This document shows positions 31,063 through 40,920 of a stretch of 64,000 nt of DNA, piece by piece. A program made the position numbers and the translations under genes. Where the stretch lies: contig CP150549.1 in the NCBI GenBank assembly GCA_049487715.1, positions 682,001 through 746,000 on the forward strand, in the 5' to 3' direction. Numbering within the stretch: the first letter of the stretch is position 1; each line of letters starts with the position of its first letter. The notes under the pieces are model-generated. The model was given only the letters and a program-made list of their open reading frames with translations. It ran no database searches and was not told the DNA's origin. The stretch is from Pycnococcus provasolii. Taxonomy: Eukaryota; Chlorophyta; Pseudoscourfieldiophyceae; Pseudoscourfieldiales.

Positions 31063-32012
31063 ATGCCGTCGTACGTTAAGGCTCTGCTGGTGGCGTCCGC
31101 GGGCCTGCTCGCGCCCTCCGCAACTCACGCCGCCCAGGAGCCGTGCCCAGAACTACTCGCAGTTCTTCAACGGCTCTCTGAAATACACCGACTGCCTGGA
31201 TGAGATGAAGAAGGAACTGACCCAACTTGCCATGCTGGTCCCTAAGCCGGTGCAAGAGGCGAAACTTGAAGGAAAGGATTTGGAAGAAGTCATTCCTAAA
31301 GACCTGGAGGAAAGAGTTTGCGCAAGCCCGTGTCCTAAGCACTTCAAGACGTTTGACACGTGCAAGAACATTGGCCAGTTTGCGGATGAGATGGAGCTCT
31401 TCCGAGAACTCATCGTGGAGAGGTGCGTGAGCATCGACATGGGCGGTGGCGGTGACATGGGCATCACTATGGTGCCTTCGGAGCCTACGACAATTGATTG
31501 GAAACAGGGCATGGACGAGAAGGCGCAGTCGTACACTGCGAAGGGAGGAGAAGTTCTTAAGCTGGAGTGGTCGGGTTCCCACAACGTTTACCAGATGGCG
31601 AGCAAGGAGGCGTTTGACAGTTGCAACTTCGAAGGCGCCAAGAACCTTGGAGGCACGAGCCCAGTGGAGGTGACAATTACTGAGAAGGAGACGTACCTTT
31701 CATGCGAGGTCGGTTCGCATTGCCAGAACGGACAGAAACTGGCGGTTATGATGGAGGTCCCAAGCGGGCCGACGATCACAACAAAAACTACCTCGACGAC
31801 GACGACCACGAAAGCCCCAGCCGCGGCGACGACGACCACGGCGGCGAAAAAGGTTGATGCGACGACGACGACAGCCGGAGAACTGGTTTCTTCGAAGCCC
31901 GTTGAAACGACCAAGGCCCCATCCAAGGCGACGCCAACGAGCGGCGCCGCGTTGGCCTTCAACTGTCGTGGGAACTGTCGCCGCCGCTGTCCACGGGGCC
32001 ATGGCGTTTTAA
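31063..32012 (+). CDS. Phytocyanin-like cupredoxin, secreted, probably GPI-anchored; frame broken twice
   Basis: The main open frame (to TGA 32027-32029) has no ATG before 31204 and lacks a signal peptide. In the next frame ATG 31063 starts a textbook signal peptide, MPSYVKALLVASAGLLAPSA then THAAQEPC. At the other end the third frame supplies TVVGTVAAAVHGAMAF then TAA 32010-32012, a typical GPI-signal tail. Dropping one C near 31146-31148 and one A near 31961-31962 restores a single protein of about 315 residues. The cupredoxin fold lies at about residues 155-235: EVLKLEWSGSHNVYQM carries the first copper His, and YLSCEVGSHCQNGQKLAV carries Cys, His and the axial Gln. An N-terminal Cys-rich module (CASPCPKHFKTFDTC) precedes it and a Thr/Ala-rich, probably glycosylated stem follows. 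Likely a cell-surface electron-transfer or binding protein. Confidence 0.75.
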
Positions 32013-32108
32013 AAACGGAGCCGAGATGAGACCACCACGAGGACACCAAATGGTCCTTAAGGGTGTAACTCTTCTGGGTACAGTAAGTAACTCCGAATCG
32101 AACGTAAA

Positions 32109-32152
32109 GTTAGGGTTTTATGAAAGGAAGGAATTTCCATTACGGGTTAGGG
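32109..32152 (+). repeat. Telomere-like words upstream of the gene at 32314
   Basis: GTTAGGGTTTTA at 32109-32120 and GGGTTAGGGTACC at 32143-32155, ending about 160 nt before the start at 32314. Weaker than the other tracts. Confidence 0.6.
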
Positions 32153-32313
32153 TACCTCTGTGCCTCTGGGGTAAGAAGTAGGTGGGTTCCAAATTCCGAG
32201 GCATTTTGTGGTTCCGTCCCGCCGCGGCGGCGCGATCTGTGTCTGTCGTCTGTGGTGTCTGTGGTGGTGTCGTCTTGGTTCCTGCTTTCTGTGTTCCTGC
32301 CTGTGTGATTTTT

Positions 32314-35300
32314 ATGCCTCGCCACGCTCAGCGTGTGGTGGACGGCGACGCCGGTAGGCTCTCGTCCGCGAAAGACCGCCTGCTGCGCCTCCAGCTCAAG
32401 CGGCAGGCGCAACGCGAGTCGTCGTCGCTCGAGCACCTCTCGGCGCTCCAGAGAATATGCGCACTCGCTCACGCGTCAAACGCGTCGACCGCTTCGTCGT
32501 CGTCGGCGGCGTCGTCGCGGCAAACTGTCACGCGATTCGCGTCCTACTTCAAAAAAAGCAAGGCACTCTCTACGCTCATGGACGAAACAAAGCTCAGGGC
32601 GGCGATGGACCGGCTGGCATCCGTGGGCGTTCCCGTGGACGTCAGGGAAGCGGCGACGGCAGAGTTCAAGAGTATGACGACGAGCGAGGGAGCCAGCCAC
32701 AGCCACGGCGACGGCGACGAGTCGATCGACGCCGCGCTCGCAAGCTTTCTGACGGTGAAAGGAAACGGCGCACGCGCGCCGTCATCCGCCACGGCGATCG
32801 CGACTGTGCTCGCGGCATACGGCAGTGCAGGCTGCACGGCGACTGACGCCGTGACGCCGACGGCGAACGCTAACGTGGACCAGATGGCGCGGTTAACTGC
32901 CGTGCGCCGTTGGCGACGACGCATCGCACGAGCCGTTCTCAACGAGGCGAACTCAGGTTCGTCGGAGTGGGACGGCGAAATGCGCAGGGCTGCGTCAAAT
33001 CGAAAGGTTGCTGCCGCCTCGGCGCCGCCAGCATGCTCGCCGTTTGCAAAGAGCTGGCGTGAGCTCGTCGCCTTCTCGACCAAGTGGCGCCTTGCACGCG
33101 TCGCACGGGTACGCCTCGAGCGGTTGAGGAAAGCTTTCACCGCCGAGGCGCAAAACGCGTACCGCGAGTCCGACGTGACCACCGAGGACCCGTGGATATC
33201 GAAGGTGGAGTCGTTCGTGAACGCCGAATTACAATTTGCATGCACAGTATGCATGACCGAGGGCACCAAGGAAGCTCCAAGGCTTCTGCGCTCGTGTGCG
33301 GATATCCTTCTGGAATGCCGCATCGCACGCCAGACGGCGAATGATGCGATGGAAGCTCACAGGCAGCTGTCGGAGGCGCACGAGGCGTGCATGCGTGCGG
33401 CACAGAGCAGCATCAGTGAGAAGGCTCCTACGCCAACTTCGCCAAAGGCTTCCTACCAGGTGGACTGGGCTGCACTCGACGCCGCAGTGGCAGACGCCAC
33501 CATGGCGGTGCGCGAATTCCTCATTGCCCGAGGCACCACTGATGGCCTGATGCTGCCGGCGACTGAGGCGAGCAAGGCTGGAAGCGCAGAGGGCGCGATT
33601 GTCTTCTTTGGCGCTGCCGATCGGCTTCGCGTATTCCCAGGAAGTGTTGGCGGCATTCCGGTCACGCGCCTCGCCTCGAAAGGTGTCGATCTCCCAGAGG
33701 CGGTTGTAGGAGGCGACGCATGTGTACAGCTCGCATCCGTCGCTTCTGCGGAGGGTGGCTACGCAGTGCTCACGAACGGCGACGACAAGGAGCCCGATCT
33801 AAAGCCGCTCGTGGAGTTACCCACTGGCTTTGTGGAGGCGACGGATGGCGACGACGCGCGCATTGTGAGCGCGCAAACTGGCCGATGGGAGACTCTCGTG
33901 AGCAACCTCTCGACCGTGAATGCGAGTCTGGAATCTCGTGCGGACGAGAGGGACGATGCGCATTCGCTTTCATCGGACAGCGACCTCTCCGGTGAGCGTG
34001 GTCGTATAGTGAAGGCGTGCCTGCTGCGCGCACTCGTGTCGTGCTCAATGGAGCCCGCCTACGAGCAGATGCTTGCGGATGATGAAGCTTCGCTGCTCGG
34101 TGACGATGGACAGAGCTCGACGAGCAACAAGACAGCCAACGTTGATAAGGCTGAGGCGAAGCGGCAAGCGCTGGCGCGCCAGCTTGAGCGTGAGGAGGAG
34201 GAACGAAAGGAGGCGGAGCGGCGCAAGCAGGAGAAGAAGAGGCAGAAAGAGGCTGAGGCGGCAGCAAAGGCTTATGCAAAAGCTGAGGCGGAACGTGCCA
34301 AGAAGGAGGCTGCCGAGGCGGAGGAGCGGAAGGCGGTGGCGGAGGCGGCGGCAAAGGCAGCAGCTGCTGAAAAGAAGTTAGCTGAGCAGCGCGATGCGAA
34401 CGATCGCGCGTTTGCCATGGCTCGAGCAAAACTTGCGATGCAATCGCAACACGGCGGTGCGCAGCCAAACGGAAATGCCTCATCCGGCAGTCGTGGTAGC
34501 CCCTCTGCAAACGATGATAAGAGGAGCGGAAATCCTAAGGCATCTTCATTGGCACCGTCAGCATCTGGCAAGGTCGATCGACCTCGCGGTGGCACGGACA
34601 ACGGCACAAATGCGCCAAGCTCGGCGGACGAGGCTTGGCAAAAGACATCATCCCGTCGCGGCGGGAAGGCGAATGGCAAGACGAGTGCGACTGACGAGTC
34701 CACAGCCGCGGCGAAATCGACCAAGTCGTCGACGCCATCGCCCGTCCCTGCTACGGCGACGGCGACAGCGACGGTGACGAAGAAGAAAGATCGATCGGAT
34801 CGCGGCTCAGGACAGGGAACTGGAAAATCTGCAGCTTCCACGGCGGAGGTGGTGTCGAAGTCAGGAGATTCAGCACAAGCTGCAGCGGCAAAGAGCTCTC
34901 CTGCGAGCAGTCGTGCACGCAGCGGCGACGACGCGCCAAATGCTGCGTCTAGCCGTGGACGAGGTGCTGTCGCATCTGCAGCATCATCGGAAGTCACACC
35001 AAAGCAGAGCAAAGGTGAAGCCACGGTTGTGAAAATTCTGCAGCCTCCGAGCTCTGTACCGACAGTAGTTGCTGCTCCCGCGCCACCGAAGCCTATGCAA
35101 CGCACGCCGTCCGTGGGAACGAAGCTTCGCACGGAGCTGGATGATGCACGTACGTCTGCAGCGGAGGCGTGGGCAAGTCTTGAGAGCAACAAGGCGAGTG
35201 GTGGCGCACACCAACGCGTGCTACTGCTGGAGGCGCTTAGTTGGGATGCGCACGTCAGCGCTCTCGCGGCAGAAATGGAGTCTGTAGCGCTGGGCACCCC

Positions 35301-35580
35301 TGGTTCTGGAAACGACCCGAAACTTGTTGCTGCCGCTCGCGCGAAGGCGGAGGAATTGCGTGGCGTCGCGCATGCCAAGCACGAGGCTGCGATGCACGCG
35401 GCAAAGGCGCTCTCCGTTGTGCCAACTGCTCAGAGGCGGCCGGCAGTGCCTTCGCAAGCTGCTGAAACAGCACCAGTCGCCGCCGTCCCCTCAGCCTCGG
35501 GTGAGGCTGGCGGACTCGTGTTCGGAACTTTTGGGGCCATGGACATGGCTACACTTGGACACGGTGGCGTTACGCCATAA
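32314..35580 (+). CDS. Large Ala/Ser-rich coiled-coil protein of unknown function
   Basis: A 1088-residue product from the first ATG (the frame is open 132 nt further without ATG). I do not recognise it. Residues 1-420 are helical with conserved-looking aromatic and Cys positions, for example VDQMARLTAVRRWRRRIARA and ESFVNAELQFACTVCMTEGT. Around 420-620 lies a more globular, Gly/Val-rich part (GAIVFFGAADRLRVFPGSVG). Residues about 625-700 are a very charged single helix or coiled coil (REEEERKEAERRKQEKKRQK). The next 300 residues are Ser/Ala/Lys-rich and disordered. A final helical segment runs RTELDDARTSAAEAWASLES onward. It has no signal peptide or membrane helix. The charged middle resembles translation- or RNA-associated linker helices, but this is not evidence of function. 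Confidence 0.7.
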   Translation: MPRHAQRVVDGDAGRLSSAKDRLLRLQLKRQAQRESSSLEHLSALQRICALAHASNASTASSSSAASSRQTVTRFASYFKKSKALSTLMDETKLRAAMDRLASVGVPVDVREAATAEFKSMTTSEGASHSHGDGDESIDAALASFLTVKGNGARAPSSATAIATVLAAYGSAGCTATDAVTPTANANVDQMARLTAVRRWRRRIARAVLNEANSGSSEWDGEMRRAASNRKVAAASAPPACSPFAKSWRELVAFSTKWRLARVARVRLERLRKAFTAEAQNAYRESDVTTEDPWISKVESFVNAELQFACTVCMTEGTKEAPRLLRSCADILLECRIARQTANDAMEAHRQLSEAHEACMRAAQSSISEKAPTPTSPKASYQVDWAALDAAVADATMAVREFLIARGTTDGLMLPATEASKAGSAEGAIVFFGAADRLRVFPGSVGGIPVTRLASKGVDLPEAVVGGDACVQLASVASAEGGYAVLTNGDDKEPDLKPLVELPTGFVEATDGDDARIVSAQTGRWETLVSNLSTVNASLESRADERDDAHSLSSDSDLSGERGRIVKACLLRALVSCSMEPAYEQMLADDEASLLGDDGQSSTSNKTANVDKAEAKRQALARQLEREEEERKEAERRKQEKKRQKEAEAAAKAYAKAEAERAKKEAAEAEERKAVAEAAAKAAAAEKKLAEQRDANDRAFAMARAKLAMQSQHGGAQPNGNASSGSRGSPSANDDKRSGNPKASSLAPSASGKVDRPRGGTDNGTNAPSSADEAWQKTSSRRGGKANGKTSATDESTAAAKSTKSSTPSPVPATATATATVTKKKDRSDRGSGQGTGKSAASTAEVVSKSGDSAQAAAAKSSPASSRARSGDDAPNAASSRGRGAVASAASSEVTPKQSKGEATVVKILQPPSSVPTVVAAPAPPKPMQRTPSVGTKLRTELDDARTSAAEAWASLESNKASGGAHQRVLLLEALSWDAHVSALAAEMESVALGTPGSGNDPKLVAAARAKAEELRGVAHAKHEAAMHAAKALSVVPTAQRRPAVPSQAAETAPVAAVPSASGEAGGLVFGTFGAMDMATLGHGGVTP

Positions 35581-35674
35581 AAGGTTAACAAGACTGAGAG
35601 GATATAAGAGAAGTTTGATATTGTTATGTATTGAGAGTGAAAGAACATAGTCTATTTTTTAAATAAAAGTCTGG

Positions 35675-36112
35675 TCAAGCCTGCGTGGCGACAATTCCCT
35701 GTTGTTGTTGTTGTTGTTGTGGTGGTGGTGGTGGTGAGTGAGTGAGTGAGTGAGTTGTATCGCGTACATGTTTCTTGTAAGAACAGTAAGGAACAAAGCT
35801 TACCGCCTCAGCTGCCGTGACTTCGTCGACGTCGTTATCGAGAATCCGCATGGCAAAAAGTTCGAGCAGTAGCTGAAACTTGAAGCTCTCCATATTCCTT
35901 AATTCTTTTTGTTTCTTCAGGTGCGCCTTCAGATTCGCCGTCTCAGCTTGCAGTTTGGCCATGCGTTCGCGGTACGCCGCGTTGTCTCTCTGGAGAGCTT
36001 GCAGTTCCCGCGGGGACTGTTGTGCGGCCCCCGCGGCCGGTGCATTGGTACCTGGCGCAGGCAACGCAAGCTGATGCTGCACCTCCTCCGCCTTCTTGCG
36101 CCAGCGGAACAT
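35675..36112 (-). CDS. Small coiled-coil protein, one intron inferred
   Basis: Proposed exons complement(35804..36112) and complement(35675..35698) flank a 105-nt intron (GTAAGC...ACAACAG), giving 110 residues. Unspliced, the frame stays open because the intron length is divisible by three, and would add a poly-Ser/Pro/Gln tract. The spliced protein is a short helix-rich chain: MFRWRKKAEEVQHQLALPAP, a Gly/Ala linker, then a coiled coil RDNAAYRERMAKLQAETANL, and ESFKFQLLLELFAMRILDND near the end. I do not recognise the family. The intron is odd in having (CAA)n and (CCA)n repeats instead of a pyrimidine tract, so retention may be common. The start at 36112 is the first ATG. Confidence 0.55.
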   Translation of the reverse strand: MFRWRKKAEEVQHQLALPAPGTNAPAAGAAQQSPRELQALQRDNAAYRERMAKLQAETANLKAHLKKQKELRNMESFKFQLLLELFAMRILDNDVDEVTAAEAVSFVPYCSYKKHVRDTTHSLTHSPPPPPQQQQQQQGIVATQA

Positions 36113-36723
36113 CGTCGAGGTCAAAGAGGATGAAAAGAAAAAGGCTCCGGCAACAACAACAAAACAAAACAAAACCAGTCAAGGAAAGGGAGGATTCAAA
36201 AAGAGGCTCAGAAACACAACATCCCTTAAACCCTAACCTAACCTAACCCTAACCACTACCCTAACCCGATGGCTTATCTGTAACATCAAGTTGGTTTTGT
36301 GACGGATAACCACAGCCGGCCACCTGCCATAGGACCATAGGGTCTAACGCCTTGACCAAACCGGCCCTCACCAGTCACATTCCCTCCCGGTTTGAAAGAA
36401 GTTAAGTTAAGTTAACCGTATTTCAGCGTTCGGAAATACACGGCAAATTACCCTAAGTAAAGTTGACGGAAACATAGTCTAACGCACTTTGTCTTAACTA
36501 ATTTTACGGAATACGGTAGTGCTCTGTACAGTACTTCTGAGTCTATGGAGGGAGGGAGGCTCAAGCTTATCCTTATCTTAGTCTAGTCTATGCAACGTCT
36601 ATGGATACTGTAAATGGATTCGGGCGGTGTGATGTGGGGAATGACGGCGACGGACAACCGTTCCAGTTGAACGAAGTAAACCCAGTTCCATTACTGAATG
36701 CTCGAGCCATCTTGGTTAGGTCT
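36113..36723. other. Intergenic region, 611 nt
   Basis: Between the small coiled-coil gene (its promoter side) and the 3' end of the acetolactate synthase regulatory gene. It contains the telomere-like tract 36230-36267, TTAAGTTAAGTTAA at 36401-36414 and CTGTACAGTAC at 36525-36535. No gene is seen. Confidence 0.5.
36230..36267 (-). repeat. Telomere-like tract upstream of the small coiled-coil gene
   Basis: CCCTAACCTAACCTAACCCTAA-type units, starting 118 nt upstream of the start at 36112, with TTAGGG on that gene's sense strand. Confidence 0.85.
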
Positions 36724-38272
36724 TCAAATGTCGTCGTAGCTCTGAACAACCTCAAGCAACTTCGTGTCCACGCGGCTCTCGCGGAACAAAGCCAGACAAC
36801 CCGTGCGTGCAACCTCCAGCAGCGAAGGCTTGAGCAGGTCCTGGAACGCCGCGAGCTTCTCATTGTCCGCCAGTCACCTCGATCGTCATCGTATTCTGGC
36901 TCACGTCCACCACCTTGCTGCGGAAGATGTTCGCAAGGTCTAAAACCTCACCTCGGTGTCGCGGATCGCAGCGCACCTTGACGAGCATGAGTTCGCGTTC
37001 AACGAAAGGACGGCCTGTCAGATTCTGGATGTCGAGCGTGTCCACCATGCGATTCAGCTGGCTGATCAGCTTTCGGATCGTCTCCTGTGTTCCAGGAACG
37101 ACCGTCGTGATCCTTGAAACTCCCAGGGACTCGGACGGGCCCACAGCGAGACTTTGGATGTTGTACCCACGACGTGAGAAGACACCCGTCAGTCGGTTGA
37201 GCACGCCAGGAGCGTCGTTGACGGAAATCGACAACGTGAAGGGCTCAAATGGCCGGCCGTCGTCATCAAACACCTCAGGTGCGCCAAAGTCGTAATCGAG
37301 CACTGGCACGTCCCACACTCCCGCCCCGGTGCTGTCGTCCAAGCCATACGTGTCGCCACCTCCCGTCTGAATTTCCCCCGACGCCGACGCTTGTGCGGTT
37401 TCCGCCTCCTCCTCACCTCCTTTGTCGTCATCGCTGGGCGACACGGATGCCTGCTTAGCTGTCGCATCACGGCCACCCGACGAGACGTCAGAGGGTGCGA
37501 ACTGCGGCTTCGCACCCCTCACCCAGGCACCTCGCCTCAGCGCCACCTTTCCCGTGCGCGCCACCTCCTCCACGCCATACTCCTCAAGTGCGCGCTGCAG
37601 CGCGAACGTTTTTCCCGGGTCGCCGCTGCACAGCACTGTGAGCGTTTTCGGGCCGCTATCGACGACATCCGCGCGAAAGACGGACACTTCCTGCAGCACG
37701 CGGTCGCGTGTGGGACCTGGCGGTGCTCGCACCTTCACCATCATGAGCTCGCGTTCGATGCAGTTGGTTTTGCTGAGGTCTTCGACGGCACGCACGTTGA
37801 CGAGCTTGCAGAGCTGCTTCATAAGTCCCTGCGTTTGCGTCTCAGAGCCTGTGATGACGGCAGTGAAGAGCGCACGCTCGTAGTTGAGTCCAACCGTGAG
37901 GCTGTCGATGTTGTACCCGCGTCGTGCAAACACGCCCGCGACGCGGCTGATCATGCCGCTTTCGTCGGCGACGAATATGCTGATGGTTCGTTTGGACACG
38001 CCCTCCTCGAGCAGGGCAGGTGCCTCGTAGACGTCGAGTCGCTGTTGTCCCGAAGCCTGCTGCTGCTGCTGCTGCTCAACGTCGGCGGCACTCGCATCCT
38101 GCGACGACTCAACGGCGGCGGTGGCTGCGTGGCGGCGCCCGTCTGGTCGTCTGAGAGCACGGAGGTAACCACGCACCAACTGCCTGGACGAGGACGAGGC
38201 GCAGGAAACACGAGCACCACAAACACGAGAAACACGAAAGGAATATGGACTAGAAATATGACAAGCTTTCAT
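36724..38272 (-). CDS. Acetolactate synthase regulatory (small) subunit, plastid-targeted; C-terminal frame break
   Basis: Activates and confers Val/Leu/Ile feedback control on acetolactate synthase, the first common step of branched-chain amino acid synthesis in plastids. The first ATG (38272) starts a Ser/Arg-rich transit peptide (MKACHISSPYSFRVSRVCGA). Two ACT units follow: KRTISIFVADESGMISRVAG with FARRGYNIDSLTVGLN, and FTLSISVNDAPGVLNRLTGV with FSRRGYNIQSLAVGPS. Each is followed by the family's ERELMxVKVR segment. This tandem organisation is characteristic of land plants and green algae; bacteria have one unit. The uninterrupted frame stops at 36860, right after IEVTGGQ. Dropping one base near 36867-36868 continues with DNEKLAAFQDLLKPSLLEVA then RTGCLALFRESRVDTKLLEV to TGA 36724-36726, matching the end of the first repeat (EEVARTGKVALRRG). 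The coordinates include that restored tail. Confidence 0.88.
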
Positions 38273-39088
38273 GCCAGACACTGAGACAACTCCTGAGGGG
38301 GCATGGGCGAAAGACCAGGCTGAGAAAGAAACACTCGTGAGAGGATGAGAGGATGACCGAAGCACCCAGTTAGTTAGAGAGGAGTTCTAGGGGATAAAGG
38401 AGTCGCCGCCGCCGACAGATAAAGTAAGTACTAGAAAAAGAAAGGCTGAAAGGGAAGGAAGGACACCCGACGTGATGGAACCCGCTCACAAAGCGCCAGA
38501 ATTCTTTCCCTGTAGTCTACGTCTACTGTAGTCTAACGGGGATCCCTCACGGCATGGATCCCTTCCCTCGATCCTGTTTCTTTCAACTCCCTCTCTTCTT
38601 CTGTTAGGGTTATGCTGGTAGAGGGTTAGGGTTAGAGGGTTAGGGTTAGAGGGCTCGGGTTCCTGTCTGCCTTGCACTTGGCGTGTGCACAGTGCTCCTT
38701 CTTTGGGGATCCGCCGTTGGGTTCGTTTCTTCTTAAAGGTGTGCCGAAGCTGCGGTTTCGTCCTCTGTCCTCTTGAAGACTGAAGGTTTTAACAGCGCGT
38801 TTTTGCGAATATTAATGCGACTCCACGTTCATTCATCCTCTGTGCCATTATTCTTTTTCTTTTCTGCTTTGTGTTGTGTTATCGTTTGTGTGTCGTTTTC
38901 CGGTTCGCGTGCGTTGATAGTGATAGTCTATTATAATAGGCTGATATCGTTGCAGGTGCCTCACCTGCCTTGTATTGCTGCACTGTTTGGTATCACCTCT
39001 TACTGTACCTCTCTTATTCTACCCTGCTCTTCTTCCTTTTTCATTTTCATTTTCATTTCCAGTACTTCATCATTCACTACGATACGAT
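38273..39088. other. Divergent intergenic region, 816 nt
   Basis: Shared by the acetolactate synthase regulatory gene and VPS2. It contains the telomere-like tract 38603-38658 and T-rich sequence just before the VPS2 start. The frame upstream of VPS2 is open but has no ATG. Confidence 0.5.
38603..38658 (+). repeat. Telomere-like tract in a divergent promoter
   Basis: GTTAGGGTTATGCTGG, then two GAGGGTTAGGGTTA units and GAGGGCTCGGG. It is 331 nt upstream of the start at 38272 and 431 nt before the start at 39089. Confidence 0.85.
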
Positions 39089-39820
39089 ATGGAGTGGCTG
39101 TTCGGGAAACGCAAAACGCCCGCAGAACTGCTGAGGGAAAATAAACGCATGCTTGACAAAGCCATACGCGAACTCGACAGGGAAAGGACAGGACTACAGA
39201 ACCAGGAGAAGAAGCTTGTCGTGGAGATGAAAAAAATGGCCAAACAGGGGCAGATTCCAGCCGTGAAGGTTATGGCAAAAAGCATGGTGCGAAACAGGGC
39301 GGCGGTGCACAAACTGTACGGCCTCAAGAGCCAGCTGCAGGGCGTTAGCCTCAAGGTGCAGACGCTCAAGAGCACGCAGGCGATGGGTGACGCCATGAGA
39401 GGCGTGACGAAGGTGATGGGTGTCATGAACAAACAGCTCAACCTGCCCGCCCTCACCGGCATCATGCGCGAGTTTGAGAGGCAGAACGAGCGCATGGACA
39501 TGACCAGCGAAGTGATGGGCGACGCGCTCGACGAGGCGTTCGACGAGGAAGGTGAGGAGGACGAGATTGAGGGTGAAGTTGCGAAGGTGTTGGACGAGAT
39601 TGGCATCGGCGCGACAGCGGAACTCGAGGGCATACACGCGCCGACGGGAACGACGGCACAGGCAGCACCCGCGGTGGCGGCAGCTCCTCAGCCTGTGGCG
39701 ATGGGAGCAGGCGGTGGCGCGCCACCGGCGGCGACAGCTGGCGCAGGCGGTGGCGCCGCGGACGACGCAGGCATTGACAATGATTTGCAGAGCCGCCTCG
39801 ACGCATTACGTCGTGGCTAA
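39089..39820 (+). CDS. ESCRT-III subunit VPS2/CHMP2
   Basis: A 243-residue Snf7-family protein that forms membrane-remodelling filaments in multivesicular-body sorting, cytokinesis and membrane repair. MEWLFGKRKTPAELLRENKR is the diagnostic VPS2/CHMP2 N-terminus (family: FGKRKTPxELLRxNqR). A basic helical hairpin follows (KNKMA-like KKMAKQGQIPAVKVMAKSMV), then helices 3-5 (ALTGIMREFERQNERMDMTS). The acidic DEAFDEEGEEDEIEGEVAKV and C-terminal LQSRLDALRRG form the MIM1 motif that binds the MIT domain of VPS4. A Gly/Ala-rich linker separates them. The length is slightly above the usual 220. The first ATG at 39089 aligns precisely with the family start. Confidence 0.95.
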   Translation: MEWLFGKRKTPAELLRENKRMLDKAIRELDRERTGLQNQEKKLVVEMKKMAKQGQIPAVKVMAKSMVRNRAAVHKLYGLKSQLQGVSLKVQTLKSTQAMGDAMRGVTKVMGVMNKQLNLPALTGIMREFERQNERMDMTSEVMGDALDEAFDEEGEEDEIEGEVAKVLDEIGIGATAELEGIHAPTGTTAQAAPAVAAAPQPVAMGAGGGAPPAATAGAGGGAADDAGIDNDLQSRLDALRRG

Positions 39821-39976
39821 CATTATATTGTTTTCACGCCCGGAACGACAAAAACAAAACACACAAGCAAAAAAAAAAACTTAAAAAAAAACAAGAGTGC
39901 ACAGTCGGACTTTTCGGCGGCACACCTTGAAACGATGACAAAAAAAAGTTTTGTAACCTTTTTACTTTTTTCTAAG

Positions 39977-40769
39977 CTATTTGGGTCCCTTGAACGCGTC
40001 CTGCAAACCGCTGAAGGCGTCCTGCACGCTCTGTCCCAGCGCCTCGACGGGCGTCGACGCAATCTCATCCTCCGGTGGAATCGCCTCGATGCCATCTGGC
40101 GCCATCAAACTCTTCTTAGCTGCTGCCTGCGTCTCGCAGTTCAAAATTTTGTATCCAAACTCCAGTCGCTTCGCGCCAGCAATCGGCTTGTAGTTCTTCT
40201 TCACGGTTTCTTGGACGCTCGCGTAATTCTCTCCGTAGATCATGCCGCCTAAGTTTCGCGTGAGGGCACCGCGTGCCACTTTCTCGCCCACTTTTGTCTT
40301 CATCGCGTTCACGACCATGTTCACCTGTTTGTATATTAGACGTTGTGATGGCAAGAGGAAGAGGGGTGGGGTGGGGGAAAACGGGTGGTGAGTCTTTATT
40401 CGTCTTTGATTCTTTGCGAGCGAAAAGTTCAGGTGCTGCAACCTACCTGCGTTCCGCCGCTGACGACGTTGAGAGGGAACCATCCAAGCATGGGGTTTGC
40501 CGGGTTGCGCACGTAGATTCCAATTTGCGTGCTGGTGATGTCGATGTCGGGCATATTAAGCGTCGGTCCTCCTGACGATGATCCCCCTCCTCGTCCGTTG
40601 CGCTGGTTGTACCCCTTCCCCTTTTTCGCCAAGACTGTGAATGCGCGGCTTCCTTTATTAGCTCAGCAGGTGCCGGTGCACGTGGAGCGACTGGACTTCG
40701 TGGAAGACGCATCGAGCCAGCACGTGCGCTGAGCGAAGACACCGAGGCGTGCGATCGCGAGATTTGCAT
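39977..40769 (-). CDS. HHL1-like thylakoid protein (photosystem II light-stress protein), introns inferred
   Basis: Exon 3 (39977..40324) and exon 2 (40447..40634) join across a 122-nt intron (GTAGGT...ACAG). They encode a Gly-rich stretch and IGIYVRNPANPMLGWFPLNV then VSGGTQVNMVVNAMKTKVGE, KVARGALTRNLGGMIYGENY and KRLEFGYKI. This is the conserved core of HYPERSENSITIVE TO HIGH LIGHT 1, a thylakoid protein associated with photosystem II repair in green organisms. Exon 2 has no ATG. A transit-peptide-like start, MQISRSHASVSSLSARAGSM, begins at 40769 in another phase. A further intron ending at CAG 40635 (GCTAAT branch-like site inside) repairs it, with donor after 40724 (89 nt) or after 40682 (47 nt). 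The second intron is well supported; the first donor is uncertain. Shares a telomere-repeat promoter with IMPACT. Confidence 0.75.
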
Positions 40770-40920
40770 GGCGGAAAATGAGAAGTCGAGGCGGATGCTG
40801 AGGTCAGGAAAGTCTGTTATTGGGTTTATGTGGCTGTGTCGATCTCGCTGCTATGATAGCTATCCACCCTGGAGGAACTATCCAGTAGGAGAAGAGGGGA
40901 TACCGGTTCATCTACCCCTG

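Noticed and set aside
40650-40720. TAGCTCAGCAGGTG, a tRNA D-arm-like string
   Set aside because: No matching T-arm, acceptor stem or anticodon arm; it lies in the inferred first intron of HHL1.
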